The notes beneath the pieces were generated by a model. That model made no database searches, had not been told where the DNA came from, and worked only from the letters and a program-made list of their open reading frames with translations. The position numbers and the translations under genes are program-made. 59,889 nucleotides of DNA from Pseudomonadota bacterium (lineage in GTDB: Bacteria; Pseudomonadota; Gammaproteobacteria; Burkholderiales; Burkholderiaceae_C), in contig JAJZUV010000019.1 in the NCBI GenBank assembly GCA_021848345.1, forward strand, positions 1-59,889. Direction: 5' to 3'. Shown here piece after piece: positions 28,206-36,635 of the stretch. The number at the start of each line of letters is the position of its first letter. Position 1 is the stretch's first letter.

Positions 28206-29174
28206 TCAGCCATGGCTGGCCCGCAGCGTGCCCATGACGCCGCTCCATGCCTCGGCCATCTGATCGAGCACCTCGAGCGTGGGCGCACGCTTGCGCGCCA
28301 TGGCGCGCGCGAGCTGGAACTGGAACGCCTTGCTGGACTCGGAAATCCCGCGCAGTCCCCGCGACGCGTCCGCCAGGCCCGCGACCCCCTGCTCGCCCAG
28401 CCATTCGAGGTAGCTGTGCGCCAGCTCGTAGCAGGCGCCGAACTGGCGCCAGGTCACGAAGGCGTAGGTGTGGAAGGTGTCGATGTCGCCGTCCATCAGC
28501 CACGCCAGGTCCTTCGCGAAGCGCGCGCCGAAGGCCTCGAAGGGATTGCGCTCGGGCAGTCGCCCCAGTTGCTCGCGCAACAGATCCAGCGAGGCGTCGC
28601 GCAGGGCCTCCCCGCGCAACGGCTCACGCCTGCGCTTGACGTATTCGATATAGGGCGGAAGCAGGCGCTCGTGCACCTGCTCCAAGGGCTGGAACAGCGC
28701 CTCGAAGTCCTCGCCGCCCAGCTCGTGATAGCCCTGGTTGTGGAAATAGCCCATGCGCCGGGCATCGCGGTCGAGCATGTTGACCGCGACGGTCGATTTC
28801 ACGTGCGCGAGCCGATAGGCGGTGCCCTGGGTGTCGGGCAGGTAGTAGGAGTCCATCTCCACCAGCACCGGTCGGGCCTGGAGCAATTGCTCGTCCACGT
28901 GCTCCAGCAAGGAGCGCCAGGGAGCCAGCTCCTCCACGTCCCAGCCGTAGAGCCGCTCCAGGTCGGCGTCGCGGAACTTGAAAAAGGTCCATTCGTCGCC
29001 TTCGAAATCGATGCCCAGCGTGAAGGCCAGCGCGGCACGCGGCTCGCAGCCCAGGCCGTGCAGCAACTCGACGATCACGTCGGTGTAGCAGTTGGTCTCC
29101 GCCCAGATCCTGTCCGCGCCGTGCAGCGGGTGGCGCGTGTAGGTTCCCGGATCCAGCGCGATGACCTGGTGCAT
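28206..29174 (-). CDS. DUF1839 family protein
   Basis: 322 aa, soluble. Characteristic stretches: LDPGTYTRHPLHG, WAETNCYTDVIVELLHGLG, FTLGIDFEGDEWTFFKF, and the helical C-terminal half with DTFHTYAFVTWRQFGACYELA. I recognise the family from its repeated occurrence beside amino acid:[carrier protein] ligase genes; no reaction has been assigned that I know of. Conserved Cys and His/Asp residues in the N-terminal half could form an acyl-transfer site (inference). Start ATG 29174 preferred over GTG 29183. 30 bp after the ligase gene. Confidence 0.7.
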   Translation of the reverse strand: MHQVIALDPGTYTRHPLHGADRIWAETNCYTDVIVELLHGLGCEPRAALAFTLGIDFEGDEWTFFKFRDADLERLYGWDVEELAPWRSLLEHVDEQLLQARPVLVEMDSYYLPDTQGTAYRLAHVKSTVAVNMLDRDARRMGYFHNQGYHELGGEDFEALFQPLEQVHERLLPPYIEYVKRRREPLRGEALRDASLDLLREQLGRLPERNPFEAFGARFAKDLAWLMDGDIDTFHTYAFVTWRQFGACYELAHSYLEWLGEQGVAGLADASRGLRGISESSKAFQFQLARAMARKRAPTLEVLDQMAEAWSGVMGTLRASHG

Positions 29175-29204
29175 GGCAGGCACGAATACGAGGGAATGGT
29201 CCGT

Positions 29205-30143
29205 TCAGTTCAATCCGAGGCGTTCGCGCACGGGAAGCGGCCAGGCGCCGGGGTCGAGGCCATGGGTCTTGAGCAGCGCCAGCGTGATGCGCTCGAGCCC
29301 GAAGCCCACGCAGGAGGTATGCGCAGGCTGCTCATCCGGGCCGTGGATGTCGAAATGCCGCCCGAAATGGTCCAGGTGGCAATTGCACGAGGTCACCGCG
29401 GTGGGATGCTCCTCGGAACAGATCGGCACCACGAGTTCGTACTTCAGCTCCTGTTCGAGCTGCGTGGCCTTCATCACCTTGCCGCCGCGGCCGAAGAAGG
29501 GATCGTTGGCCAGCACGCTGGCCACGGGAAGTCGCAGCGATTCCAGCAGCGCGAGCCCGATGCGCAACCAGCGGTCGCGATGTTCCAGCGCCTGCTCGGC
29601 GGTACCCAGGCGCACGAACTCGCGCTGGCGGAACATCTGCATGCGCGCCGGGTCGTCCGAGGGCTCGTGGCGGAACACGAAGGTCTCCAGGTCCACGACA
29701 CGGCCCTGGGCCGGAAGCCGCGAACCCGACGCCGTCGGATACAGCGGATAGCAGGCCGCGGGAACCAGCATCGACTCGCCGGGGCGCAGGTGCCCCGCCC
29801 AATCGCTGCCCGCCTCCAGCTCGGCGAGCATCGCGCGATGCTCGCGCTCGTCCCCGAAAAAGCAGTGCACCGAGCCGAGAAGATCCGGGAAGTTCGCGAT
29901 GTGATCCAGGCGCTGGTAATGGGCGCGCGCGAACAGCGGCGGGAATCGCATCACCTCGGCCTGTTGCCACGCGCCCTCGCGGGTCACCAGGGCTTCGATG
30001 CCCTGCACGACGCGCTCGAACACGCCGCTGCGGGCGTACAGGCCGCGCACGCCCAGCGGGATGAGCAGGCCGGCATGGATCAGCCGGTCCTGAAAGCTGC
30101 GTTGCGCCTCGATCAGGGCGCCCTGGATATTCGCTTCAGGCAT
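29205..30143 (-). CDS. Amino acid:[carrier protein] ligase (seryl-tRNA-synthetase-like)
   Basis: 312 aa class II aminoacyl-tRNA-synthetase fold lacking a tRNA-binding domain. Motif 2-like FRQREFVRLG (171-180) and motif 3 CVGFGLERITLAL (278-290) are clear. Zinc ligands are placed as in atypical archaeal-type SerRS relatives: Cys131 (AACYPLYP), Glu175, Cys278. I recall Cys131, Glu176, Cys279 for the Bradyrhizobium enzyme. Characterised homologues adenylate glycine or alanine and load it onto the phosphopantetheine of a small carrier protein, not onto tRNA. Overlaps the upstream dehydrogenase-like gene by 8 bp. Amino acid choice cannot be read here. Confidence 0.85.
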   Translation of the reverse strand: MPEANIQGALIEAQRSFQDRLIHAGLLIPLGVRGLYARSGVFERVVQGIEALVTREGAWQQAEVMRFPPLFARAHYQRLDHIANFPDLLGSVHCFFGDEREHRAMLAELEAGSDWAGHLRPGESMLVPAACYPLYPTASGSRLPAQGRVVDLETFVFRHEPSDDPARMQMFRQREFVRLGTAEQALEHRDRWLRIGLALLESLRLPVASVLANDPFFGRGGKVMKATQLEQELKYELVVPICSEEHPTAVTSCNCHLDHFGRHFDIHGPDEQPAHTSCVGFGLERITLALLKTHGLDPGAWPLPVRERLGLN

Positions 30144-31320
30144 CTTTGTGCACGATCTGCATCGCCGCGTTCAAGCCGAGCAGGCGATCGTTGTTCACCA
30201 TCACCATGGTGCCGTAGGCGTCGCGCAGATGCCGGCACAGGCTCAGGTCCGAGTCGTTGCGATAGGCGTTGATGCCCCCGATGATCATCGCACGACCCAC
30301 GAGATCGACCAGCAGGGTCGAGGTGTTCAGCTTGAGATTGTTGACCCGGATGTTGAAACCGAAGTTCCCGAAGGCATCGATGGGCGCGCCGGCCAGCAGG
30401 CCCTGGTACTCCTGCAGCATCTGCTGCAGGCCCGCGCGCATGGTCTGCAGCACCATGTCGGCTTCGGCCAGTCGGGTGGCTGCGATGGGCACCGTGTCGG
30501 GGGTCTTGCGAGCCTGCGCGCGCACCACGCTGCGCGCGCGATTCATGGAGTCGATGCCGATGCCGATCCACAGCGCGGACCAGACCAGGTGCGCCACCGG
30601 GTGCATGGTCCGCGCGTGGATGTCCGCGTAGGGCACGGGCAGGATCTGCTCGCCGGAACCGCGCCCGTGCACGGTGAAGCCGGAACTGCAGGTGCCGCGA
30701 AATCCCAGGGTATCCCAGCCGCAGATCGGCTCCAGTTCCATGTCGTCCTTGAACAGGACGACCTGCACCTGATCGCCGGGCGCGCTGTCGGCCGCGCGGC
30801 GCGCCGTCAGCAGCAGCACGTCGGCCGCGTCCATGTAGGAGATCACCGGCGCCTTCTTGGTCACGCTGAACCGGTCGCCCTGCCATTCGACCGAGCAGAT
30901 GCTCGAGCGCAGGTCCCCTCCGATCCCCACCTCCGTGGTCGCCGAGGCCAGCAGCCATTGGCGCTCGCACAGGCGCCGCGCGAAGCCGGCGAAATAGTCC
31001 GACCCCAGCGCATGGTGCACGATGCAGGCCACCTGGATCTGGTGCATCGCATACACCATCGCCGTGGCCGAGCAGTATTGTCCGAGGATCTCGCACAGCT
31101 TGACGATCTGCGCCAGATCCAGACCCATGCCCCCATGCTCGCGGGGTACGTAGGCGCCGAGCAGGCGCGCCTCGCGCAAGGCCTCGAAGGCCTCGCTCGG
31201 AAACCGCGCGTCCCGGTCCACCGCCACCGCGTGCGGTGCCAGCGACTCGCGGCCGATGCGGTGGGCCAACTCCTGCAGGTCTGCCTGCGCTTCCTGCTCG
31301 CCGATGGCACGGAGGGACAT
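30136..31320 (-). CDS. Acyl-CoA dehydrogenase-like flavoprotein acting with the carrier protein
   Basis: 394 aa, full ACAD length and order: alpha-helical N-domain, beta domain with ASATTEVGIGGDLRSS (about 138-153) and GWDTLGFRGTCSSGF, and C-terminal helices. The usual catalytic glutamate motif (YEGT) is not found; the matching stretch reads YGTMVMVNNDR. That resembles the dehydrogenase-fold group with non-standard or monooxygenase-like chemistry. In related operons it accompanies the aminoacyl-carrier ligase, so its substrate is probably an aminoacyl thioester on the carrier protein (inference). Starts 13 bp after the carrier protein. Confidence 0.8.
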   Translation of the reverse strand: MSLRAIGEQEAQADLQELAHRIGRESLAPHAVAVDRDARFPSEAFEALREARLLGAYVPREHGGMGLDLAQIVKLCEILGQYCSATAMVYAMHQIQVACIVHHALGSDYFAGFARRLCERQWLLASATTEVGIGGDLRSSICSVEWQGDRFSVTKKAPVISYMDAADVLLLTARRAADSAPGDQVQVVLFKDDMELEPICGWDTLGFRGTCSSGFTVHGRGSGEQILPVPYADIHARTMHPVAHLVWSALWIGIGIDSMNRARSVVRAQARKTPDTVPIAATRLAEADMVLQTMRAGLQQMLQEYQGLLAGAPIDAFGNFGFNIRVNNLKLNTSTLLVDLVGRAMIIGGINAYRNDSDLSLCRHLRDAYGTMVMVNNDRLLGLNAAMQIVHKDA

Positions 31321-31333
31321 GGCAGTCTCCTGC

Positions 31334-31576
31334 TTACGAAGCCTTGAGTTCGTCGATCGATTCCGAAAGGGCCCGGATGCTTTCGAAGGTCTTGCGGCTC
31401 AACATCTGCTGCGGAAACTCGACATCGAAATGCTCCTCCAGCGCGAGCATCAGATTCACGGTGGTCAGGGAAGTGAGCCCCAGTTCGTAAAGGTTCGCAT
31501 CCGGAGTGATTTTTTCCGGATCGCAGGACAAACGTCCGTGCTGGACCACGATTGCGCGAATCTGTTCGATGGACAT
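31334..31576 (-). CDS. Acyl (aminoacyl) carrier protein
   Basis: 80 aa, acidic four-helix carrier. The phosphopantetheine site is Ser36 in YELGLTSLTTVNLML; the residue just before the Ser is Thr where fatty-acid ACP has Asp (DSL). Length and the helix II sequence (VNLMLALEEHFDVEFP) fit the carriers that partner aminoacyl-carrier ligases. First gene of a seven-gene reverse-strand operon. An Sfp-type phosphopantetheinyl transferase gene, needed to activate it, lies 0.65 kb away. Not the housekeeping AcpP, which is normally in the fab cluster. Confidence 0.87.
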   Translation of the reverse strand: MSIEQIRAIVVQHGRLSCDPEKITPDANLYELGLTSLTTVNLMLALEEHFDVEFPQQMLSRKTFESIRALSESIDELKAS

Positions 31577-31683
31577 GGCAAATTGATTTTGAATGGCAGC
31601 GTAACAGTCTAAACCCCGGATTTTCCAATTTCAGCGCACGCCCCCGAACTTGGGGGGGCCTCGATCCCGCCTAAACTGGATGC
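31577..31683. promoter_or_regulatory. Divergent promoter region between carrier-protein operon and thpR
   Basis: 107 bp, clearly richer in A/T than the flanks on the carrier-protein side. For thpR: TTGGGG (31650-31655), 16-bp spacer, TAAACT (31672-31677), with the -10 ending 6 nt before the ATG, another leaderless-type arrangement. A GC hairpin CCCC-N7-GGGG (31641-31655) overlaps the -35. For the reverse operon the segment reading TTGGAA...TAGACT is a possible weak promoter. All functional claims are inferred. Confidence 0.45.
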
Positions 31684-32307
31684 ATGGCCGTCACCGACCC
31701 CGCATGGCGACTGTTCTTCGCGCTGGATCCGTCGCCCGCGCTGCGCGAGCGCATGGCCGCGCACGCCGCGCGCTGGAACTGGGACGAGCGCGCGCGCCCG
31801 ACGGCCGCGCGCAGGCTGCATGTCACGCTGGTGTTCATGCCCCGGGTGGACCCGGCGCAGGTGGGCGAACTGTCGCATGCGGCGGCGCGGGCGGCCGCAT
31901 CGTGCCGCGGTTGCACCCTGGTGCTGGATCGGGCCGAGGTGTGGCCCGCCGGCGGCATCGCGCACCTTTCGCCGTCGCGCATCCCGGCGTCGCTGCAGGC
32001 GCTGCACGACGCGCTGCTGGCCGGCGCGCTCGCCGCCGGCACGCAGGCCGACGACCGCGCATGGCGCCCGCATCTGACCCTGGCGCGCAAGGCCCGCGCG
32101 GAGCAGGCGCCCGGGGAATTCGAGCCCCTAACCTGGCAGGTACGCGGCTTTTCGCTGCAGCGCTCGCGCCTGGGCAGCGGACGCTACGAAGTGCTCGGGC
32201 GCTGGCGCCTGGCAGGCGCGCCTCAGCCCGGCACCGCGCCGCGGCCGTCCAGTTCGAAGCGGGACACTCCGCCGAGGCCTCCGACGGCCGCCAGCGCGGC
32301 ACGATAG
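31684..32307 (+). CDS. thpR: RNA 2',3'-cyclic phosphodiesterase
   Basis: 207 aa. Two HxTx motifs define the 2H phosphoesterase fold: LHVTLVFMP (about 45-53) and PHLTLARKA (about 131-139), with the family N-terminus WRLFFALDPSPALRERM. It opens 2',3'-cyclic phosphates at RNA ends. The last 25 or so residues after GRWRLAG are Pro/Ser/Arg-rich and extend beyond the usual family end; they are coded over the 3' end of the convergent phosphopantetheinyl transferase gene (85-bp overlap) and are probably functionless. Confidence 0.85.
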   Translation: MAVTDPAWRLFFALDPSPALRERMAAHAARWNWDERARPTAARRLHVTLVFMPRVDPAQVGELSHAAARAAASCRGCTLVLDRAEVWPAGGIAHLSPSRIPASLQALHDALLAGALAAGTQADDRAWRPHLTLARKARAEQAPGEFEPLTWQVRGFSLQRSRLGSGRYEVLGRWRLAGAPQPGTAPRPSSSKRDTPPRPPTAASAAR

Positions 32308-32975
32308 CCGCAACGCACGCGCAGCGACACCAGCTCCAGCTCGCGCATGCCCACGCGCATGCGCATCGGCGTGGGCTCCAGCCCGGCATGCAGGCTGCGG
32401 GGTTCCAGGCTCAGCCCCAGGCCCACGGCCTTCAGGCAGGCCTCCTTGCGCGTCCAGCAGGTCACGAAGGGCTCCGCCTGCGCGCCGTCGGGTCGTTCGG
32501 CGAGCTGTTCAAGTTCGCGCGCATCCAGCACGGCGGCCGCCAGATCGACACCCGGCAGGTCGGCGCGCACCGCTTCCACGTCCACGCCCAGTTCATCGGC
32601 CGCGCCCAGCGCCAGCAGCGCCAGGTCCTTGCTGTGACTGAGGTTGAAATGCAGCCCCGTGCGCGGCCCGATCAGGCAGGGTTTGCCCTGCGCCTGCTCG
32701 GCGAAGGCCAACCGCGCCGGTTCGCAGCCCAGGTAGGCCCCGACGATCGCCCGCAGCGCCACGTGGGCGCGCTGGTAGCGCCTGGCGTCGTCCGCGTGCA
32801 CGAACCTGCGTGCCCGCTCGATCTCGCGTTCGTCCAGGCATTGCACGGGCGCCGCGGCGGGCGCGTTCAGGTCGATGGCCCAGACGTGCACGTCGCGCTC
32901 CCGCGGCCAGGCCTGGGGCGGCAGCGGCTCCGGCCAGGCCTCGGCAAACCCGGGTCCGGCGCGCGTCACCGACAT
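32223..32975 (-). CDS. 4'-phosphopantetheinyl transferase (Sfp type)
   Basis: 250 aa. Core motifs: FNLSHSKDLALLAL (about 110-123), the metal site GVDVEAVR (129-136), and WTRKEACLKAVG (about 167-178), with PCLIGPRTGLHFN ahead of them. It moves phosphopantetheine from CoA to a carrier-protein serine. The nearest candidate partner is the carrier protein at 31334-31576. Family length is normal. Its 3' end overlaps thpR on the other strand. Downstream of the LEA14-like gene by 42 bp in the same direction. Confidence 0.88.
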   Translation of the reverse strand: MSVTRAGPGFAEAWPEPLPPQAWPRERDVHVWAIDLNAPAAAPVQCLDEREIERARRFVHADDARRYQRAHVALRAIVGAYLGCEPARLAFAEQAQGKPCLIGPRTGLHFNLSHSKDLALLALGAADELGVDVEAVRADLPGVDLAAAVLDARELEQLAERPDGAQAEPFVTCWTRKEACLKAVGLGLSLEPRSLHAGLEPTPMRMRVGMRELELVSLRVRCGYRAALAAVGGLGGVSRFELDGRGAVPG

Positions 32976-33017
32976 CTCGAGCCTCCGGGCCCGCCGGTTC
33001 GCGCGGGCAGCGCGACC

Positions 33018-33545
33018 TCAGCGCAGACGCAACGCGACATCGCCCTGCTCGTGAAAAGGAACCCGCAGAAGCGTGTGATTCAGTTCCGCATCGCCGTCGA
33101 GCCGATAGTGCACGAGTCCGTCGGGAGGCAGCGCGGCCAGCACCTGCAACAGCGCGGCCCCGTCCACGTCCACGCGCACGGGAACATCCGCGCTGCCGTG
33201 GGGTGGAAGATCCAGATCGCCGGTGCTGTGTCCCTGCGCGGTGGCCGTGCCGTTGAAGCTGCAGTGGAACCGGATGTCGTCCAGCGACAGCTTCCATCCA
33301 CCGGGATTGCGCACCTGCAGCACCAGATCGATGCGGGCCTGGTTGCCGCGCAGCTCGATGCCGCGCACTTCGACGATGCGCAGTCGCGGGCCCGCGGCCT
33401 GGTTCGCGGGCGCGGACGCCATCGACGCCGCTGCGCTCGGCGGTGCGGCGGCGGAGGCCCGCGCGGAGTCCGCCGCGCCGGCCGTGGGCACCAGGACCAG
33501 CGCGGCCAGGGCCAGCAGCCAGCGGCAGGCCTCAGTCCCGGGCAT
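33018..33545 (-). CDS. Secreted LEA14/WHy-domain protein
   Basis: 175 aa. A Sec signal peptide ([15 protein letters not shown], cleavage near AGA-AD, residue 25) and an Ala/Ser-rich linker precede a LEA type 2 / WHy beta-sandwich (about 52-150: [31 protein letters not shown]). The family pattern 'N-P-...-L-...' is present. Periplasmic, function not known; members are linked with stress and desiccation. Its start overlaps the end of apt by 14 bp, so it is read from the apt transcript. Confidence 0.75.
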   Translation of the reverse strand: MPGTEACRWLLALAALVLVPTAGAADSARASAAAPPSAAASMASAPANQAAGPRLRIVEVRGIELRGNQARIDLVLQVRNPGGWKLSLDDIRFHCSFNGTATAQGHSTGDLDLPPHGSADVPVRVDVDGAALLQVLAALPPDGLVHYRLDGDAELNHTLLRVPFHEQGDVALRLR

Positions 33546-34080
33546 CGAACTGCAGCAGGGTGAACAGCTCGAGGCCCGCCGCGCGCAGCGCCGCGGAACC
33601 GCCGAGCTCGGGCAGGTCGACGATGGCCGCGCCCTCGACCATGCTGGCCCCCAGGCGCTGCAGCAGACGGTGCGCGGCGAGCATGGTGCCGCCGGTGGCG
33701 ATCAGGTCGTCGATCAGCACCACCCGCTGGCCCGCGCGCAGCGCGTCGCTGTGCACTTCCACCGTGGCGCTGCCGTACTCCAGCGCGTAGCTCTCCGAGA
33801 GAGTCTCGAAGGGCAGCTTGCCCTTCTTGCGCACCGGCACGAAGCCCACGCCCAGTTCGAAGGCCACCACCGAGCCGATGATGAAGCCGCGCGCGTCGAT
33901 GCCGGCGACCACGTCGGGGCGCCTCGCCGGATCCATGTAGCGCCAGACGAACTGGTCGACCAGCACGCGCATGGCGCGCGCGTCCAGCAGCAGCGGGGTG
34001 ATGTCGCGAAAGCGCACGCCGGGCTGGGGCCAGTCGGCCACGGTGCGGATGCGCGAGCGCAGATAGGCGTCGATGTCCAT
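33532..34080 (-). CDS. apt: Adenine phosphoribosyltransferase
   Basis: 182 aa, family-typical. PRPP-binding motif [17 protein letters not shown], the N-terminal [12 protein letters not shown], and [11 protein letters not shown] are diagnostic. It salvages adenine to AMP with PRPP in the cytosol. ATG 34080 gives the standard MDID.YLRSRIR start. It lies 36 bp downstream of the membrane-protein gene. Confidence 0.95.
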   Translation of the reverse strand: MDIDAYLRSRIRTVADWPQPGVRFRDITPLLLDARAMRVLVDQFVWRYMDPARRPDVVAGIDARGFIIGSVVAFELGVGFVPVRKKGKLPFETLSESYALEYGSATVEVHSDALRAGQRVVLIDDLIATGGTMLAAHRLLQRLGASMVEGAAIVDLPELGGSAALRAAGLELFTLLQFDARD

Positions 34081-34116
34081 GTGCGAATGCGGTCGGAGGT
34101 AGGCTACGCGGGCGCC

Positions 34117-34968
34117 TCAGGCGCCGACGCCCGGGGACGCGGGACGGTAGGTCGGAGCGGGCGCGCCGAACACGTCGTCGTAGGAGGCGTAGGACGCGCC
34201 GGAGATCATCGGCAGCAGCACCAGCCAGCCCAGGCCCGCCGGAAGGGTGGCGACGATGCCCAACGGAATCAGCAGCAGCGTGAACACCGCCAGCGCGCCC
34301 AGGTTGGCGAAGGCCGCCCGCGCCGAAAGCCGCATGGCCTCCCAGGCCCCCAGTCCGCCCAGCGCGACCAGGGTGCCGACGAACCAGAAGGCGACGCTGC
34401 AGGCCAGCAGCGCCGCCAGCACCAGCAGCGCGCCCAGGATCATCGCCCCGGTGCCCATGCCGATGCCGGCCACGACGGCCCCGGGGGAGGCCTCCATCAT
34501 GTGCCCGATGGCCTCCATGTGCATCAAGCCCACCCCGAAGATCAGCGACAGCGCCAGGCCCAGCACCAGCAGCACGGCGACAATGCTCAGCAGCACCAGC
34601 AGCGAGGCCAGCAGCAGGGTACCCAGGCGCGAGGACCACTGACGCGACGATTCGCCGAGGGCTCCCTCGTTGTCGGCCTCGGCGGCCAGGCCCTCCGGGG
34701 TGATGCTGCGCGCACGCGCCCAGCGTCGGCGCAATACGGAAGCGAACACGGCCCCCAGGGTGAACACGGGCATGCTCAGCCACTGCGCCACCGCGCCTCC
34801 CATGGGCAGCTTGTGCAGGATCACGCTGCAAACGACCAGCGCCACGGTCAGGCCCGCCCAGGCCCAGGGCGCGCGCAGGAAACTGCGCCAGCCCTGCGCC
34901 CACCAGGAGGCGCCGTGGGAGGCGGGGACGCGACGATAGGGCGCAACCGGATTGGGAACCGCGTTCAT
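34117..34968 (-). CDS. BPSS1780-family membrane protein, function unknown
   Basis: 283 aa with about six hydrophobic segments: 37-55, 62-75, 115-140, 155-195, 215-240 and 245-262. N-terminal pattern W..QGWRSFLRAPWAW and the segment WLSMPVFTLGAV are typical of the Burkholderiales family first named BPSS1780. It belongs to the inner membrane; no catalytic residues are apparent. Probably first gene of the apt operon. The family's restriction to betaproteobacteria helps place the organism. Confidence 0.7.
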   Translation of the reverse strand: MNAVPNPVAPYRRVPASHGASWWAQGWRSFLRAPWAWAGLTVALVVCSVILHKLPMGGAVAQWLSMPVFTLGAVFASVLRRRWARARSITPEGLAAEADNEGALGESSRQWSSRLGTLLLASLLVLLSIVAVLLVLGLALSLIFGVGLMHMEAIGHMMEASPGAVVAGIGMGTGAMILGALLVLAALLACSVAFWFVGTLVALGGLGAWEAMRLSARAAFANLGALAVFTLLLIPLGIVATLPAGLGWLVLLPMISGASYASYDDVFGAPAPTYRPASPGVGA

Positions 34969-35041
34969 CGAGCTTCTCCGCGACGGGTGAATCGCCCTCC
35001 ATTATGGCGCCGAGCTCGCGCCGCGATCCTGCGCGGGCGCA

Positions 35042-36574
35042 TCAACGCAGCCGGGCCGCCAGGCGTGCCCAGCCGGCTCGGGCCAGGCGCCGCACCGGCG
35101 GGTCGACCAGCAGCAGCAGGCCGCCGTAGACCAGCACCCCCAGCAGCGCGCGCACCGCGATGCGCAGCAACACCGGGTCCATGTGCACCCGGGAGACCAC
35201 CGCGTACATCAGCAGCGACAGCGCGACCGCCAGCAGCAGTTCCCGCCAGGGCATGCGCACGCGCACCGCGCGCCGCCCGAAATAGGCCGTGCAGGCGGAG
35301 AACAGCACGTAGCTGGCCAGCGTCGCCAGTGCGGCCCCCTCGATGCCCATGGACCGCAGCAGCACGGCGGTGAGCCCGAGGTTGAGGGTGGCCGCCGCCA
35401 GCACCGAATACATCACCACGCGGGTCAGCTTGCGAATGTAGATGCCGGCGCTGAAGATGGGCGAGCCTCCGGCCACCAGCATGCCGCCGACGATGAACAC
35501 GAACAGGGGGGCTCCCACCGAGTAACGATCCGAGGCCAGCAGCCTGAGCATGTCGGGCGCCACCGCGGCCATGCCCGCCACCACGGGCACGGCCAGCAGC
35601 AGGTAATACCGCAGCGCCTGCTGCAGGAACTCCTCGGTCCTCTGCTGGCCCTGCGACTCCCACATGCGCAGGTACATCGGCACCACGGCCTGGGCGAAGG
35701 CACCGGTCAGCACGGCCTGCAGGTAGTCGCAGAAGTTGTAGGCGGCGGCGTAGCTTCCCAGTGCCGTGGCGCCAAGCTGATAGTTGATGATGTAGCGTCC
35801 GCCGACGTTGAGCAACTGGGTCGACATTTCGCTGATCAGCAGCGGCAGCCCGAATCCGAGCATGGCCGCGAACAGGGGCCGCGAGAAGCGCGAGCGCACG
35901 AACACGCCCTGGCGCGCGTAATGGACGATGATGACACAGACGGCGGCGCCCTCGCCCACGATGGTGGCGACGAAAAAGCCCCACAGGCTGCGGCTCAGCG
36001 CGAACAGCGTGGCCAGCACCAGCAGCAGCGCCGCGTACTTGCGCGACACCGTGTACAGGCTGTAGAGACCGCTGCGCTGCTCGGCGCGCATCAGGTTCAG
36101 CATGGCGCTGTCGAGCACGCGGATGAGAATCAGCGGCGCCGCCAGCGCGGCCAGGTACTGGGCGCCCGAGGCGCCCCACCAGGAATGCGGAACGGCCAGG
36201 AACAGGGCCGCGCTGAGCGCGGTGGCCAGCGCGCCCACTCCCAGCATGCTGAAGAACACCGTGGAGAACAGGCCGACGCGGTCCCCGGCGCGCCGCCCGG
36301 CCTCGATCTCGGCGTTGAAACGCACCACGGATTGCTGCAGGCCCAGCTTGCCCAGCACCAGCACGATGGCCAGCGTGGCGTTGACCAGGCCCAGCACCCC
36401 GTACTCCTCCACCGTGAACACGCGGGTGAACACGGGAAAGGACACCACGCTGGCCACGGTGATGAGCACCGTCCCGACCGAATAGTTGGAGGTGTGGCGC
36501 AGCAGGCGCATCAAGGCGCCGCCGGACTCGCGAGGCGGCGCCGCCGAGGGATCGGAGGGAGCGCCCTCGCTCAT
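35042..36574 (-). CDS. Polysaccharide flippase (Wzx / oligosaccharide transporter family)
   Basis: 510 aa, 12-14 hydrophobic segments of the MOP/PST type. N-terminus LLRHTSNYSVGTVLITVASVVSFPVFTR-like and VEEYGVLGLVNATLAIVL are characteristic. It would flip undecaprenyl-linked repeat units across the inner membrane. The predicted last gene of the reverse arm of the exopolysaccharide locus, 61 bp after the GT4 gene. ATG 36574; a short Pro/Ser/Glu cytoplasmic leader precedes the first membrane segment. Its polymerase partner (Wzy) was not identified in the window. Confidence 0.82.
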   Translation of the reverse strand: MSEGAPSDPSAAPPRESGGALMRLLRHTSNYSVGTVLITVASVVSFPVFTRVFTVEEYGVLGLVNATLAIVLVLGKLGLQQSVVRFNAEIEAGRRAGDRVGLFSTVFFSMLGVGALATALSAALFLAVPHSWWGASGAQYLAALAAPLILIRVLDSAMLNLMRAEQRSGLYSLYTVSRKYAALLLVLATLFALSRSLWGFFVATIVGEGAAVCVIIVHYARQGVFVRSRFSRPLFAAMLGFGLPLLISEMSTQLLNVGGRYIINYQLGATALGSYAAAYNFCDYLQAVLTGAFAQAVVPMYLRMWESQGQQRTEEFLQQALRYYLLLAVPVVAGMAAVAPDMLRLLASDRYSVGAPLFVFIVGGMLVAGGSPIFSAGIYIRKLTRVVMYSVLAAATLNLGLTAVLLRSMGIEGAALATLASYVLFSACTAYFGRRAVRVRMPWRELLLAVALSLLMYAVVSRVHMDPVLLRIAVRALLGVLVYGGLLLLVDPPVRRLARAGWARLAARLR

Positions 36575-36635
36575 CGGACGGCCCTCCTAGCTTCGCGCGA
36601 GTCCAGACTTGCGTCCCATCGACGCTGCGCGGCGC

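Noticed and set aside
25383..30272. Very long forward-strand open frame (1629 codons) opposite the GH2-DUF1839-ligase genes
   Set aside because: Composition is Arg/His/Gln/Ala-rich with no domain, and it lies antisense to five well-supported genes. Long antisense frames are expected at 70% GC because stop codons are rare.
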